Source: Heliocidaris erythrogramma
Lineage: Eukaryota > Echinodermata > Echinoidea > Camarodonta > Echinometridae
Reading direction: 5' to 3'
NCBI GenBank assembly: GCA_025617745.1
Contig: CM046858.1
Span: forward strand, 27,219,453-27,283,452
Length of the DNA stretch: 64,000 nt
The notes under the pieces are model-generated. The model worked only from the letters and a program-made list of their open reading frames with translations, was not told the origin of the DNA and ran no database searches. Shown here piece by piece: positions 13,868 through 23,708 of the stretch; within the stretch, counting starts at the first letter, position 1; each line of letters begins with the position of its first letter. Made by a program: the position numbers and the translations under genes.

Positions 13868-13882
13868 TACAGCAATAAATCG

Positions 13883-14013
13883 ATGTATCTACCTATTTGC
13901 TAGTTTCCCAAACTAAGCCGTCATTCGAGAAAAACTAAGTCTAAAACGCGCAGCCCCTGCCTGCGCGCGCGTACTCCCCGTCCACCAATCCAATCGCGCC
14001 ACCGCCATACTCT
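13883..14013 (+). repeat. DIRS left inverted terminal repeat
   Basis: These 131 nt match the reverse complement of 19883-20013 with no difference that I can find by eye. Outside the match, the 15 nt at 13868-13882 are specific to the left end and reappear only in the internal complementary region. The repeat is GC-rich in its middle (a CTGCGCGCGCGT block). Confidence 0.92.
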
Positions 14014-14377
14014 CCCTCTTCCGTTCTCGCCCGTCAGAGAAGTGACATCTATGAAGCTAAGTCTTAACCTAAATTGCGAGATTTTTACCTCCAAAAGCAT
14101 TTTTGGTTGCCTTTCGCAATAAAAATCCCGTTCACCATGTTTTCACATTCATTTTGGTGTATCGGATTTTTCCTGAGTCAACCTCCTTCACGGTAAATTA
14201 ATGAAATTACTTTGCCGTTTTTCCTCACTTTCGGGGCTTTATTCACAGACGGTGTACTAGTACACTGTGTCGGGCTGCCCCCCGTGTCTGTAGGTGGTTG
14301 ATTCAACGCGCTTAGACAAGCGGTCTTATCAAAACGTTGTGTCTCCGTAATAGGAGTTTATTCCCACTCCGACTAAT

Positions 14378-14478
14378 GTGAGTTGGTTGTTACCCTTTTA
14401 TAGATCTATATTGTTTGTAATAATAAATTTATTACCAAATATGGGTTTCTATATTTGTTTGCTTGTCTTTATTTTCAG
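14378..14478 (+). other. Possible intron in DIRS leader
   Basis: A GTGAGT donor-like start and a pyrimidine-rich TTTATTTTCAG acceptor-like end define a possible 101-bp intron. The sequence from 14479 to 14616 ends in a strong donor-like AAG|GTAAGT. I cannot say whether either site is used. Confidence 0.25.
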
Positions 14479-14543
14479 CCATGTCGAGGTCTCCGTTTCG
14501 GCTGGCGTTCCCCAGTATTTAAATACTTATAAGGGGACTCGCC

Positions 14544-15042
14544 CAGCCTTGGAAGGGTTGGCTGCGAGATTTTCATCTCGCACCAACATTATAACTTCCC
14601 CGGAGCCTCGACCAAGGTAAGTTAGGGCCTGCCTTGTGTACGGCTCGCCCCGTTATGAGTTCGTCGTCTGTTCTGACGACCAACTCATGCGGGATATACC
14701 GAGAGAGTGAGTCCTGAAACATGGCCAATACCTCTCTCGAAGAAGAGACTTGTATAACGGTGAGAGTGAGTGCCTAACCCGTCCAATACCTCTCACCGAT
14801 AAAACTGTGGGTCTACCCCAGCCCACAGTTCGTCTCGCTCGAGCTGCACTTCTCGCTCACTAGCCATAGATGTTGTTCGCTCAGGGGTCGGCTCTCTTTG
14901 TCTCTCTCCGCACGCTTCTAATCCAAGCAAGGCGGGAAAGAGTAAAGAGAGTCGTGATCTTCCTAATGTACCCAGTACAAAGGGTTTACTACGGAAGCGG
15001 CGCCCGTTTTCAAGTGGGTAAAGGGAGCGGTCACGTGACCGC
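14544..15042 (+). other. Stem-loop array in DIRS leader
   Basis: Consecutive inverted repeats fill the leader. Stems: CAGCC/GGCTG at 14544-14564; TGCGAGAT/ATCTCGCA at 14563-14582; ATGAGTT-c-GTCGTC with its partner at 14655-14688; CGAGAGAG/CTCTCTCG at 14700-14739; CGGTGAGAG/CTCTCACCG at 14758-14798; AACTGTGGG/CCCACAGTT at 14803-14830; CTCTCTTT/AAAGAGAG at 14892-14951; and a 16-bp perfect palindrome GCGGTCACGTGACCGC at 15027-15042. The 14700 and 14758 hairpins share loop sequence (TGAGT at the start, CCAATAC at the end) although their stems differ. This points to a structured RNA region upstream of the Gag-like frame; the role is unknown. Confidence 0.7.
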
Positions 15043-15237
15043 CTGCCCAGAAACGTAGGCGCCTGAGTACTGCCCAGCCAGCAGGCGGGGCGGACTCTCT
15101 CCCCTTGACATCGACTGTGTGTTCACCTCATGTGTCAGGGGGGCCAAGAAGAAGAAGGTTAGCCCCCAAGGGGCGACTATTTCTTCTGAGTCGGGCGTCT
15201 CCCATGAACTTCTGAATTATCTGAAGATCATTGTGGA

Positions 15238-16480
15238 GTGGAGTGGTTGGTCAGACTTTGTGTCCGTACCTCCCACCACGCCCGACTCCAACACCCCCCC
15301 CCCCCCCCCCCCGGGGGAGGGGGGATACCTGTACCCACCAACCCGGGTCCGGTTCGGATACCGGATATCCGATTCGGATATCCGGGTCGGATACCCGGAT
15401 ATCCGGTTCGAATACCCGGATATCCGGTTCGGATACCGGTTTTTACCGGATATCCGGTTCGGATACCGGTTATCCGGCTAGGAAGACTGGTTTTCCCTTG
15501 TTTATCACCACTGCACCTAGTGGGTGGGGATCCGGTTCCTTTATCAGGTATCCGGCTCATTGTGTTTGGTCTCCAACACACAAGAGCCTTGCCGCCCAAC
15601 TTCGGGCGTCTCCCGACCACGTTCAGCTTTGATCGTCCGGTCGGGGCTACTCCCATTCCAGCGGCACTAAGTGCTCCGCCTGGGGAGGAATCCTGGGAAT
15701 ACCTAAACCGCCCTTCTTGGGATCAGGTTTCTCAGTCCGGATTTTCGGAGGATGATGCCTCTTCACAGGTTGAGATTACACCCCAAACCAGTCGGTCCTT
15801 GGCGGTAGAGACTCAAGCCCTGCTGGAGAAATATCTTCCCGACACCTCTTTTCAGAGTCGGGCCGATCCGGGACATCCGTCTCTCCTTTTTCAAGGTGAG
15901 CGTCCCTCCAAAGGCATCCCTCTTACGGAGGACTTAAGCGAGTCTACATGACTTCGCCTCACAGCCTCTTTCATCTTTGGTAGGGCCCGTCCCTCGGCCA
16001 GGGAATTCACTTTCTCTCAACAAGACACTCTCGATTATTTTACGAGAAAGCCTTGTTCCAGTGACCTCCTACATGTAGGTGGTAGGCTTGGTGTCAACTT
16101 TCAGAGTGCACCTTACGCCAAAAGGGAGAAGTTCCCGTCCTTGATGGAAGCTCATTCCAGGACTGGCCTGAGGCTGACTGCCTACTTGGGTACGCTCCTT
16201 TCCCTACGCTAGGAGCCAGGAACTTGAGATGTCCGACTCGGACATCATGTTCCTACACGAAGCCCTCTTGTCCTTGACAGGCTCGTGGTGGTCAAAACTG
16301 TCTGTGTCGACAGCATAGCCACTAATGCCAGGAGGGAACTTGCACTTTCCTCTCTGGGCATTGCGGATGCGGACATACCTGCCCTCCTGGCCAGGGTCCC
16401 GCACTCCGGCCAACACCTCTTGGAGGTAAGGTGTCTGATGTGATTCGACTTGAGGTTGATTCACGCTAGCAGGCGACGGA
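15238..16480 (+). pseudogene. DIRS Gag-like region, degraded
   Basis: This is where a DIRS ORF1 (Gag-like) would lie, between leader and RT. An open frame runs to 15951 and its second half looks protein-like (WEYLNRPSWDQVSQ, then an acidic/serine stretch, then ALLEKYLPDTSFQS). Similar protein-like sequence continues in other frames to about 16440, for example a FTRKPCS...LLHVGGRLGV stretch. At least one frameshift and several stops interrupt it. The first third is a GGATATCC minisatellite rather than ancestral coding sequence. I recognise no domain, so the Gag assignment rests on position. Confidence 0.5.
15348..15480. repeat. GGATATCCGG-type minisatellite inside DIRS
   Basis: Roughly 21-22-bp units built from GGATACCCGGATATCCGGTTCG-like words, many of them palindromic around GATATC. 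It is preceded by a poly-C/poly-G junction near 15294-15322. Several frames on both strands stay open across it because the unit lacks stop codons, giving repeats such as GYPDIRF. Confidence 0.85.
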
Positions 16481-16599
16481 ACTTCTGAAACGCCTTAAGT
16501 CCTCGGCTCCTAAGCCGCAGGCCCAGGCTAGTTTTCCGCCTCCTAGACGCGGTGGCACTTCCAGCTTTCAGCCTCTCGTGCACTGCAAGTTCAGCCCAG

Positions 16600-17860
16600 T
16601 GCCCCTCACTACAGGGGGCCAGGGCGGAGCCTTCTCCTCGAGGTAGGAGAAGGCATCGTCGCGGTCGGGGCCGTGGTTCGGCCCGGGATTCGCGGCGAGT
16701 GCGCCCCGAGCGTTGGAGGAGAGGGTTGGCGGAGCCTTCCGCTGCAACCCGCCTACATATCGCCCCCTTTCTAGAGCACATCTCCTCCGAGATTCAAGAG
16801 CTGCTAGAACAGGGCGCAATCGAAAGGGTAAGAGACCACCCCCATCTGTGTCTCTCCCTTATAATTCCCAAATGCTCGGGGAAGCTCAGAATGATCTTGA
16901 ATATGAGGGTCATCAATACCTTCATTCCAAGAGACCTTTCCGCATGGAAACTTTGGCCTCCATTCTTCCGGCGATCATATCGCCCCCCTTTCTAGAGCAC
17001 ATCTCCTCCGAGATTCAAGAGCTGCTAGAAAAGGGCGCAATCGAAAGGGTAAGAGACCACCCCCATCTGTGTCTCTCCCTTATCTTATAATTCCCAAACG
17101 CTCGGGGAAGCTCAGAATGATCTTGAATATGAGGGTCATCAATCCCTTCATTCCAAGAGAGCTTTTTCCACGTGGAAACTTTGGCCTCCTTTCTTCCGGC
17201 GATCAGACCGTCAGATGTGGCCATTTCGGTAGACTTGAAAGATGCTTACTTTCACATACCGATACACCCTTCTTCAAGGGACCTTCTAGGCTTCGCCTTT
17301 CAGAGCGAAACCTTCCGGTTCAAGGCCTTACCTTGTGGCCCGAAACCGACTCCTCAAGTTTTTACTTGAGTAGTCTCTTCCCTAGCCGCTTTCCTCAGGT
17401 ATCGCGGTCTGAGACTTTTCACTTGCATGGACGACTGGCTCCTGGTGGCGAGCTCTGTGTCCGTCTTTCAGTCACGCATGGACCTACTTCTCCGTACTAC
17501 GCAAGAAGTATGATTCATAGTCAACTGGGACAAGTCGGAGTTGACTCCTACCCGCAGACCCATTTTCCTGGGTGCGGAAATAGACATTGTGAACCAACTT
17601 GCCCGCCCCAGTCGGGAGAGAGTTCTAACTATTGTCTTACTGGCTCGATCTCTTCGTCGCTTACGTCGAGTTCGGGCAGGCCGATGGCTCCAGTCCTTGG
17701 GCCACTTATCGAGCCTTGTAGATGTCCTCAAAGACTATCGGCTTCATATGAGGCCGTTCCAGCTTCATCTGCTGAAGTTTTTCCAAGCCCAGTGTAGACT
17801 CGCTCAAGGTGTGGATTCCTCTATCCGAGGAAATCAAACGCCTGCTTATCCCCTGGTCGA
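16600..17860 (+). pseudogene. DIRS reverse transcriptase, disrupted
   Basis: RT motifs appear in order: an N-terminal thumb-proximal block EIQELLEQGAIERV, a KLRMILNMRVIN block, SVDLKDAYFHIPIHP (the first catalytic Asp motif), FKALPCGPKPTPQVF, and CMDDWLLV at about 17424 (the catalytic xxDD motif, MDDW as in DIRS-like RTs), then KSELTPTRRPIFLGAEID. The frame has in-frame stops near 17367 and 17508 and a shift near 17800. A 220-bp segment encoding the first block is duplicated in tandem. It would have copied element RNA in the original; this copy cannot encode a full enzyme as read. Confidence 0.85.
16756..17208. repeat. ~220-bp tandem duplication within RT
   Basis: 16756-16975 is repeated at 16976-17208 with small differences: one extra C, a 5-bp CTTAT insertion, and a few substitutions. 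Both copies begin CATATCGCCCCC and encode the EIQELLE / LRMILNM block. The junction at 16971-16980 joins CCGGCGATCA to TATCGCCC. It breaks RT colinearity. Confidence 0.88.
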
Positions 17861-18440
17861 ATGAGTCGTTCCTTCTTCAAGGGCAAGTCTCTTTTGGACC
17901 AGGTGGTCTCGGGGGACTGGTCACACCTGTGCACCTTACCCCACATCAATATGTTGGAATTGATGGCAGTCTTCATGTCCGTTTTTTTTTCGAGAACATG
18001 ATTGTAGGTCACTCCGTCCGGATTTTGACGGACAACACTACTGTTGCTGCCTACATCAACAGACAAGGCGGGACTCGTTCCACTACCCTGAACGATCTAA
18101 CCGCCAAACTTTGGAAGTGGTGTCGGTCTCACCGAGTGATTCCGATCGCCTCCTATGTTCCCGGGCGGGACAATCTGATTACAGAATTTCTGTCCCGGGG
18201 CATGTGTCTCCCCTCCGAGTGGCCACTGAACCGAGAGGTCTTCGACACCTCTGTTCAGTCTGCGCCCCTCTGGAGATAGACCTGTTTGCGACAGCTCTCA
18301 ATCATCGCCTCCCGAGATACTGCCCTCGGGTGCGAGATCCGGAAGCTTGGGCCCTCGATGCGTTCTCCCTTCAGTGGAAGAACTTCTGGGGTTACGCCTT
18401 TCCGCCGGTCTCCTTAATCCCTCAGGTCCTGGGGTAGATT
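17860..18440 (+). pseudogene. DIRS RNase H and downstream domain, disrupted
   Basis: RNase H-type signatures are visible. An INMLELMAV-like block lies in one frame near 17945. After a shift at a T-run near 17982, HSVRILTDNTTVAAYINRQG follows (the TDN catalytic Asp region), then YVPGRDNLITEFLSRG. A further frame carries EIDLFATALNHRLPRYCP and AWALDAFSLQWKNFWGYAFP, a block common after RNase H in DIRS polyproteins. It follows RT and precedes the recombinase. At least two frame changes occur. Confidence 0.82.
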
Positions 18441-18589
18441 TAGGAGGATCAGGCGTGGTTTCTGCTCATAGCACCTTGCTGACCGAGGAGACCTTGGTTT
18501 CCTCTTCTTCTGTCTCTGCTGGACGGTCGGCCTCTCTCCCTTCACCGGAGAGCAGACCTCATAGCTCAGCCCCTGTCGGGGATCCTCCA

Positions 18590-19671
18590 CCATCGCCCGG
18601 CGGCTCTACATTTGACCGCCTGGCCTCTATCGGGGAGGATGCGAGGACGGCAGGACTCTCTGAGAGAGCCTCCCAGTTCATAGTCCAGAGCAGAAGAGAT
18701 TCTACCCGAGCTGTTTACATCTCGAGATTAGAAGCCTTCCATGCTTGGTGTGGGGAAATGGGATTTGCTTCCCGTTCTGCCCCGGTGGGTGCTATTGCAG
18801 ATTTCCTTATCGCCCCTTTTCGATAAGGGCAGGTCCCTCTCTACCAATCGTGGTTACCGGTCCGCTATTGCTCCGGTTCACCTTGGTTTTTTTCTGATGG
18901 TTCGGGAGTTTCTAACTCTCCCTTCTTGACTCATTTGCCGAGGTCTGTCTTTTGAAACGACCAGCAAATCGCCAGTTGACTCCTGCGTGGAGCCTTCCTT
19001 TGTTTTTGGACGCCTTGGCCAAACCGCCCTTTGAGCCGTTGTGCAAAGCGTCTTTACACCATCTCTCGATTAAGACCGCCTTCCTCGTCGCTATTGCTTC
19101 TGGGCAGAGGAGAAGCACTATTCAGGCTCTCTCTACGGCGCCCGGGCATATCAGATGGGAAAGGCAAGGTGTACGTCTTGTCCCTCGACCTTCGTTTATT
19201 GCCAAGAATCAGAAGGATTCTTCTGGCTCAATCGAAGTGTTCTTGAGTCCTCTGTCAGAATTCTCTTCTGTCAAGGAGGATAATTCTTGGTGCCCTGTTA
19301 GGGCTCTCAAATGGTTCTTGGATAGGACTAAGGTTTTTCGTAAGGATGATCAGCTCTTTCTCTTTTCCCGTCACCCTTATTCCCCAGCATCACGGGAGAC
19401 TGTCTCCCGTTGGATTGTCGAGGCTATCCAAGCTGGGGGTTCGGAGGCTCTCCTGTCTGAGAATCCTCCAAGAGCGCACGATACTAGGAGTGTTTCTACC
19501 TCCTGGGCGCTCTTTCTGGGTCCTCCTTTGGAAGACATTTTGAGGGCCGCCTTTTGGCGTTCCCCTACTTCCTTCACATCCTTCTATCTTAAGGATGTTC
19601 TTTCGGGTGAGGTTAGCTTTGCAACCTCTGGGTTGAGAGCTGCTTCGTCGTCTCTGTCTGCCCCGCGTTAG
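18590..19671 (+). pseudogene. DIRS tyrosine recombinase, frameshifted
   Basis: The N-terminal core-binding part includes STRAVYISRLEAFHAWC. The catalytic domain is in one open frame from about 18910 to 19671. It shows SIKTAFLVAIASGQRRSTIQ (candidate first catalytic Arg), RAHDTRSVST (the H-x-x-R motif) and FTSFYLKDV (candidate nucleophilic Tyr near the C terminus). Tyrosine recombinases integrate DIRS circles without target duplication. Frameshifts near 18815 and 18905 separate the halves. The catalytic half alone looks intact, ending in TAG at 19669-19671. Confidence 0.88.
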
Positions 19672-19718
19672 TTACTCCCGTCCTGGGACATGCCACCCGG
19701 GTTTTTATCCGTGCTATT

Positions 19719-19813
19719 CTAGCAAATAGGTAGATACATCGATTTATTGCTGTAAATCAAGAAAATTATAACTAATTTTGTTATTTACTAGATAAATCTA
19801 TGTATCTACCTAT
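19719..19813 (+). repeat. DIRS internal complementary region
   Basis: 19719-19754 is the exact reverse complement of the left extremity 13868-13903. 19758-19813 is the exact reverse complement of the right extremity 20000-20055. They are separated by AAT. This joins both element ends head to head, as expected for a circle-junction template. Confidence 0.93.
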
Positions 19814-19882
19814 GTCCCTCCCTCCAGCCCCTCTCCTTGTCTGACATGTCCTAGATTCTGTCTCTGACTGCTCGGAAGAGGA

Positions 19883-20013
19883 AGAGTATGGCGGTGGCGC
19901 GATTGGATTGGTGGACGGGGAGTACGCGCGCGCAGGCAGGGGCTGCGCGTTTTAGACTTAGTTTTTCTCGAATGACGGCTTAGTTTGGGAAACTAGCAAA
20001 TAGGTAGATACAT
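19883..20013 (-). repeat. DIRS right inverted terminal repeat
   Basis: Perfect complement of 13883-14013. It continues outward to 20055 with right-end-specific sequence that recurs only in the internal complementary region. Confidence 0.92.
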
Positions 20014-20055
20014 AGATTTATCTAGTAAATAACAAAATTAGTTATAATTTTCTTG

Positions 20056-21098
20056 GTTCCATGTTTTGAACAAATGCTTCTTTGTGCGTGCTATTCTTCC
20101 TTTTTTGTCTGTACAATGCTAACCTATAGACTACGGGATCCGGGTGGCTCCTGTATTAAGCATGTGAGAGTTAAAGAATTAAGTAGTCAACGGGTTAATA
20201 TCATCTGCTCATAGCCAGAAGGGCATTCACGCTACATGACTTAACACCCTTCTAACTCTGATGTCTCAGCAAACATCATGATATAATTCACATATCTACT
20301 ACTACAATCTTCCTGCAAGAACATTTTCAAACTCCTACAAAATTACCACTCCTCATCATTCTTCCTACACATCACAGTATTTTTGCTCTCCACTACTCTG
20401 TAAAAGAAATGTCTGACCAAGATGGAAATATCGAGTTTTCTAGGAATCAGTTCTGTGGCAGAAAGTATTACTGTGACAAAGTACCATTTGAATGTGTCAA
20501 GATCTAATTCCAAATGAATTAAAGTGACTTAAACATTGATTTAAATCATACACAAGTGGTTTTGTGGATATAGGGTACATAATTGCAAGGCAATTATGTG
20601 CTGGTTGGAGAAAAATAAGAGTAAGACTATCATGTTGTAGGTAGCTGCGGCTATCAAGCTCCTCTCGTTATTTACCGTTGCAAATTGTCGAACAGTCATC
20701 TTCTAAGAAATCTTTTGTCCCAGAACCTGCCATTATAACCCGTGAAATGATAAAAAATATTGGCTAAATTAACTTAATAAACACTTCATCTATCTGAAGT
20801 ACGTAAGTAATCGTGCATGGATGGAATGTACTGTAAGCGAACAGACCAAAAGTGGACAACACAACCGAAAGCTAGACCCACTGCTCCCGCAGCGTGCGTC
20901 AACCAATCAAAAGCAAGCATTTGTTGATGCCCTCTAGTGGCTCAGTAGTTGTATTTATTGTTGGTCCCTCAAATTGTAAGAAAGTCATAGGCTCATTATT
21001 TCTGTTTTCATGGACGACCACTGCAAAGTCTAAACAGACTCCACCTGAACATTCTTCAGAACAATATATTATGAAATATATTATGAAATAAAGCCTGG
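20056..21098. other. Non-coding spacer
   Basis: No supported gene. GAATTAAGTAGTCAACGGG followed by TTAA near 20177-20199 is the inverted end of the TTAA mini-element found at 34969-35040. A CCAGAAGGGCATTCACG fragment near 20214 resembles an arm of the ~85-nt hairpin family. Confidence 0.5.
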
Positions 21099-21232
21099 GG
21101 AGCATTTCATCAAGCGTTTTGTCAGTGATTTTTACCGACAACTGTTATAAGCTACTGAAATCCTTGCATCTGATTGGCTGAGAGCAAATTTGTCAGTAAA
21201 TATCACTGACAAAATGCTTGATGAAACGCTCC
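21099..21232. mobile_element. 134-bp foldback MITE
   Basis: Long imperfect terminal inverted repeats of about 40 bp (GGAGCATTTCATCAAGCGTT with its partner AATGCTTGATGAAACGCTCC) enclose a short middle. It is flanked by direct CCTGG copies at 21094-21098 and 21233-21237, a plausible 5-bp target duplication. There is no coding capacity. Confidence 0.78.
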
Positions 21233-21489
21233 CCTGGTGCAAATGTCAGACACTTTCAGCTCACCTTGTAGGGAACCGAATGCCTGATTGCCATTTCAGC
21301 CTATTCACAAAATACAATAAATAGGGTCAAACTTAAAATAAAGAGTTTTCTAATGCATCCATCTCAAATAAATGCTTTTTTTTTTTTTTGTAAAAACCCT
21401 TTTTAGTCTCTAAGCAAAGATCTTTCGACCTTGCAGGATTGAAAAAGTACTTTATGATCTTTTAAAAAAAAATTGTTACCAATGTAAGA

Positions 21490-22456
21490 AATGAATTAAG
21501 TAATATACGCAAATTTACATTTCTTTCAAGCCATGTGACCTCCAAGATGCAATTTCCCAAGTTGAAAAATGTGTAAAGGATATTAAGCAATGGTCAATAC
21601 ATAATGGTCTAAAATTGAACGATAAAAAGACAGAGATTTTGCATCTCTCATCGCAGTTCCGCAAGAGACTGCAGTTTCCAGAAATTATAAACATAGATAA
21701 CACATCAATTATTCCTACCACAGTTGCTAGAAATCTTGGTGTTATGTTTGATCAGAATATGCTCATGAACAAATTTGTTTCTGCAAAATGTCGATCAGCA
21801 TCTTTTGCTCTTTGTAAACTTGGGAAGGTGCGTCGGTTCTTAGATCACAAAACAACTAAAACACTTGTACAGGCTCTGGTTATGTGCCACATCGATTACT
21901 GCAATAGTTTGATATATAACATGCCTGAAATGCAACTGAAAAAACTCCAAGTAATTCAAAATTCTGCTGCGCGATTAATAACCTGCACAAGAAAACGAGT
22001 TCACATCACCCCAGTTTTGAAACGATTACACTGGCTGCCAGTCAAGTCACGCTTGATATTTAAAATACTACTTCTTACCTATCAATGTCTTAATTCCACG
22101 GCCCCAAATTACCTTTGTGAAACTTTAGTGAAGTATGATCCTCCCCGAAAGCTCAGATCGGCTCAGAAAAACCTCTTACAATGCCCTCATGTAAATACAA
22201 AGTTTTATGGAGAGCGGTCATTTTCTCATGCTGCTCCGTCACTCTGGAACGATATCCCATCTCATTTAAAAAACTCACCCACAATACCGAAGTTTAAATC
22301 CTCCTTGAAAACCTATCTATTCAAAAAGCACTATAAATGACTTTCTTCCAACTGAATGGCATCTGTAATCTCCTACTTTTCAATTCTTTAAGCGCATAGA
22401 GACGCAATGGCAGTGATATGCGCTATATAAGCATCGCGTTATATATATATATATAA
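21490..22456 (+). pseudogene. 5'-truncated L2/CR1-like LINE (RT C-terminus)
   Basis: An open frame begins just after a stop at the position of the RT catalytic motif (TQIYISFKPCDLQDA, which normally follows the ADD) and runs to TGA at 22338-22340. Visible landmarks: NGLKLNDKKTEIL, RNLGVMFD, ALVMCHIDYCNSLIY, VIQNSAARLIT, ITPVLKRLHWLPVKSRL and PSLWNDIP. These are typical of the RT thumb and C-terminal region of L2/CR1-group non-LTR elements. The AT-rich 3' tail ends in GCGCTATATAAGCATCGCG and a short TA repeat. The 5' end, including the catalytic Asp pair, is missing, as in most inserted LINEs. The residual frame is well preserved, suggesting fairly recent insertion. Confidence 0.88.
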
Positions 22457-23158
22457 TATAAAATGAATGATCACAATAGTGTATTCATGATGTTAAGTGC
22501 AAACGATTCGGAGTACGATCGTGAAAAGGCCTACTTATGGTCGTAGCATGATCAAGGGTAGTTGCCTTTTTATCACATCTCTTTATTTCTAATTAAGGCA
22601 GTTACCAATTTAGGAATGCGTTATGATTTTTATTGTTTTTTGGCTTGCTCCATTTCTTCTCGTTCCTCGGTTTAATTCATTAGCTGAGCTGCAATACGCC
22701 GGTGAATAGAAATTTCATCTCTAACTTTTGTACATCCCTTTTCTTTCTCCTTTTTGTGTTGGATGTATGTTTCTACTTCTGTCTCTATTTGTGTCTTTGC
22801 CACTGTCTTCGTCAAGGTCGTAGGCTTTCCAAAAATTGCAAGTGGCTCTGGTACAATCATAGAGCGCATCGCCTATCAGCATAGGCGGACATTAATGTAC
22901 CTTTTGCCATAATTGATTCTTTGGGCAACAGATACAATAAGGTATTAAATGAAATTGTCTTGAGAGGAAATTTCTTTGAGAAATATGCCCACATGGATAT
23001 ATTTCTTTCTTCATTTTGAAATGATTCTCCAAAGACTGGTATATTACTTTTGCGTGTTTAATAGCGGATCAAAATTATGAATTCTACTTTATTTATTAAC
23101 TCTTTCATTAAAACATTAAGCTATTTCCCTTTTTATTTATATTATTAATTGCATGACA
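22457..23158. other. Non-coding spacer
   Basis: Nothing recognisable on either strand. Short open frames near 22672-22884 have no motif. Confidence 0.5.
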
Positions 23159-23241
23159 CATAGTCTGTTGAGAGCCAGAAGGGCGTTATCTCTGAGGTAA
23201 AGAATATGAGTTAAAGCCCTTCTGGCTCCAAACAGACGATA
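23159..23241. repeat. ~85-nt hairpin element, copy 1
   Basis: Left arm has CTGTTGAGAGCCAGAAGGGC, right arm GCCCTTCTGGCTCCAAACAG. The arms pair over about 25 bp around a 15-25-nt middle with a few mismatches. It belongs to the same family as 35105-35189 and 36944-37028. Confidence 0.8.
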
Positions 23242-23297
23242 TGCTGTATTGCTCAGCAGTCAGTATCCTAGACTTACCAACTTCTAAACTTCAACCA

Positions 23298-23349
23298 TAA
23301 TCCTAATCCTAACCCTAACCCTAACCCTAATCCTAACCCTAACCCTAAA
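23298..23349. repeat. Interstitial telomere-like (CCCTAA)n tract
   Basis: About eight units of CCCTAA or its one-base variant TCCTAA. TTAGGG is the usual metazoan telomere repeat. It lies 56 bp after hairpin copy 1. Confidence 0.85.
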
Positions 23350-23708
23350 TCTAGAATCCAATCTCAATCCTATATCTACCCTTATAACTTTGACTAAATA
23401 AATCTCAAAGCAATGGTTGGTATATGGAGCATATGTTTAGGAGCACCAGTTTTTTTAACTACTAATATTGCATTGTAGCTGAACTGAACTTTTTCTGATG
23501 AACTGTTATTTTGTTAACTTTGACTCATCCTGTCCTGTGCTTAATGATATCTGCATGTTAATCACCTGTTATTGTTCTCTTAATTATTCCCATGTCCCTA
23601 ATTTTCATGCCTTGTTTTGCCATCTGAGACTGTATGTAAGCTCATCAACCAAACACTGTCATACAAGTTAATTGGCCTTTTAAATGTGAAGAGTTCATGT
23701 AATTTTGA

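Larger units (their letters stand above)
13868..20055 (+). mobile_element. DIRS-like tyrosine recombinase retrotransposon
   Basis: A 6.2-kb element with the hallmark DIRS layout: inverted terminal repeats, Gag-like region, reverse transcriptase, RNase H, tyrosine recombinase, and an internal complementary region before the right ITR. The internal region is the complement of the left extremity (36 nt) followed, after AAT, by the complement of the right extremity (56 nt). This is expected for templating a circular intermediate. There is no target-site duplication, as usual for this order. All protein frames carry stops or frameshifts, so the copy looks non-autonomous even though the ITRs are identical to each other. 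Confidence 0.93.

Noticed and set aside
15228..15656. Minus-strand 142-residue frame
   Set aside because: Antisense of the GATATC minisatellite and poly-C run. It stays open because the repeat lacks stops.
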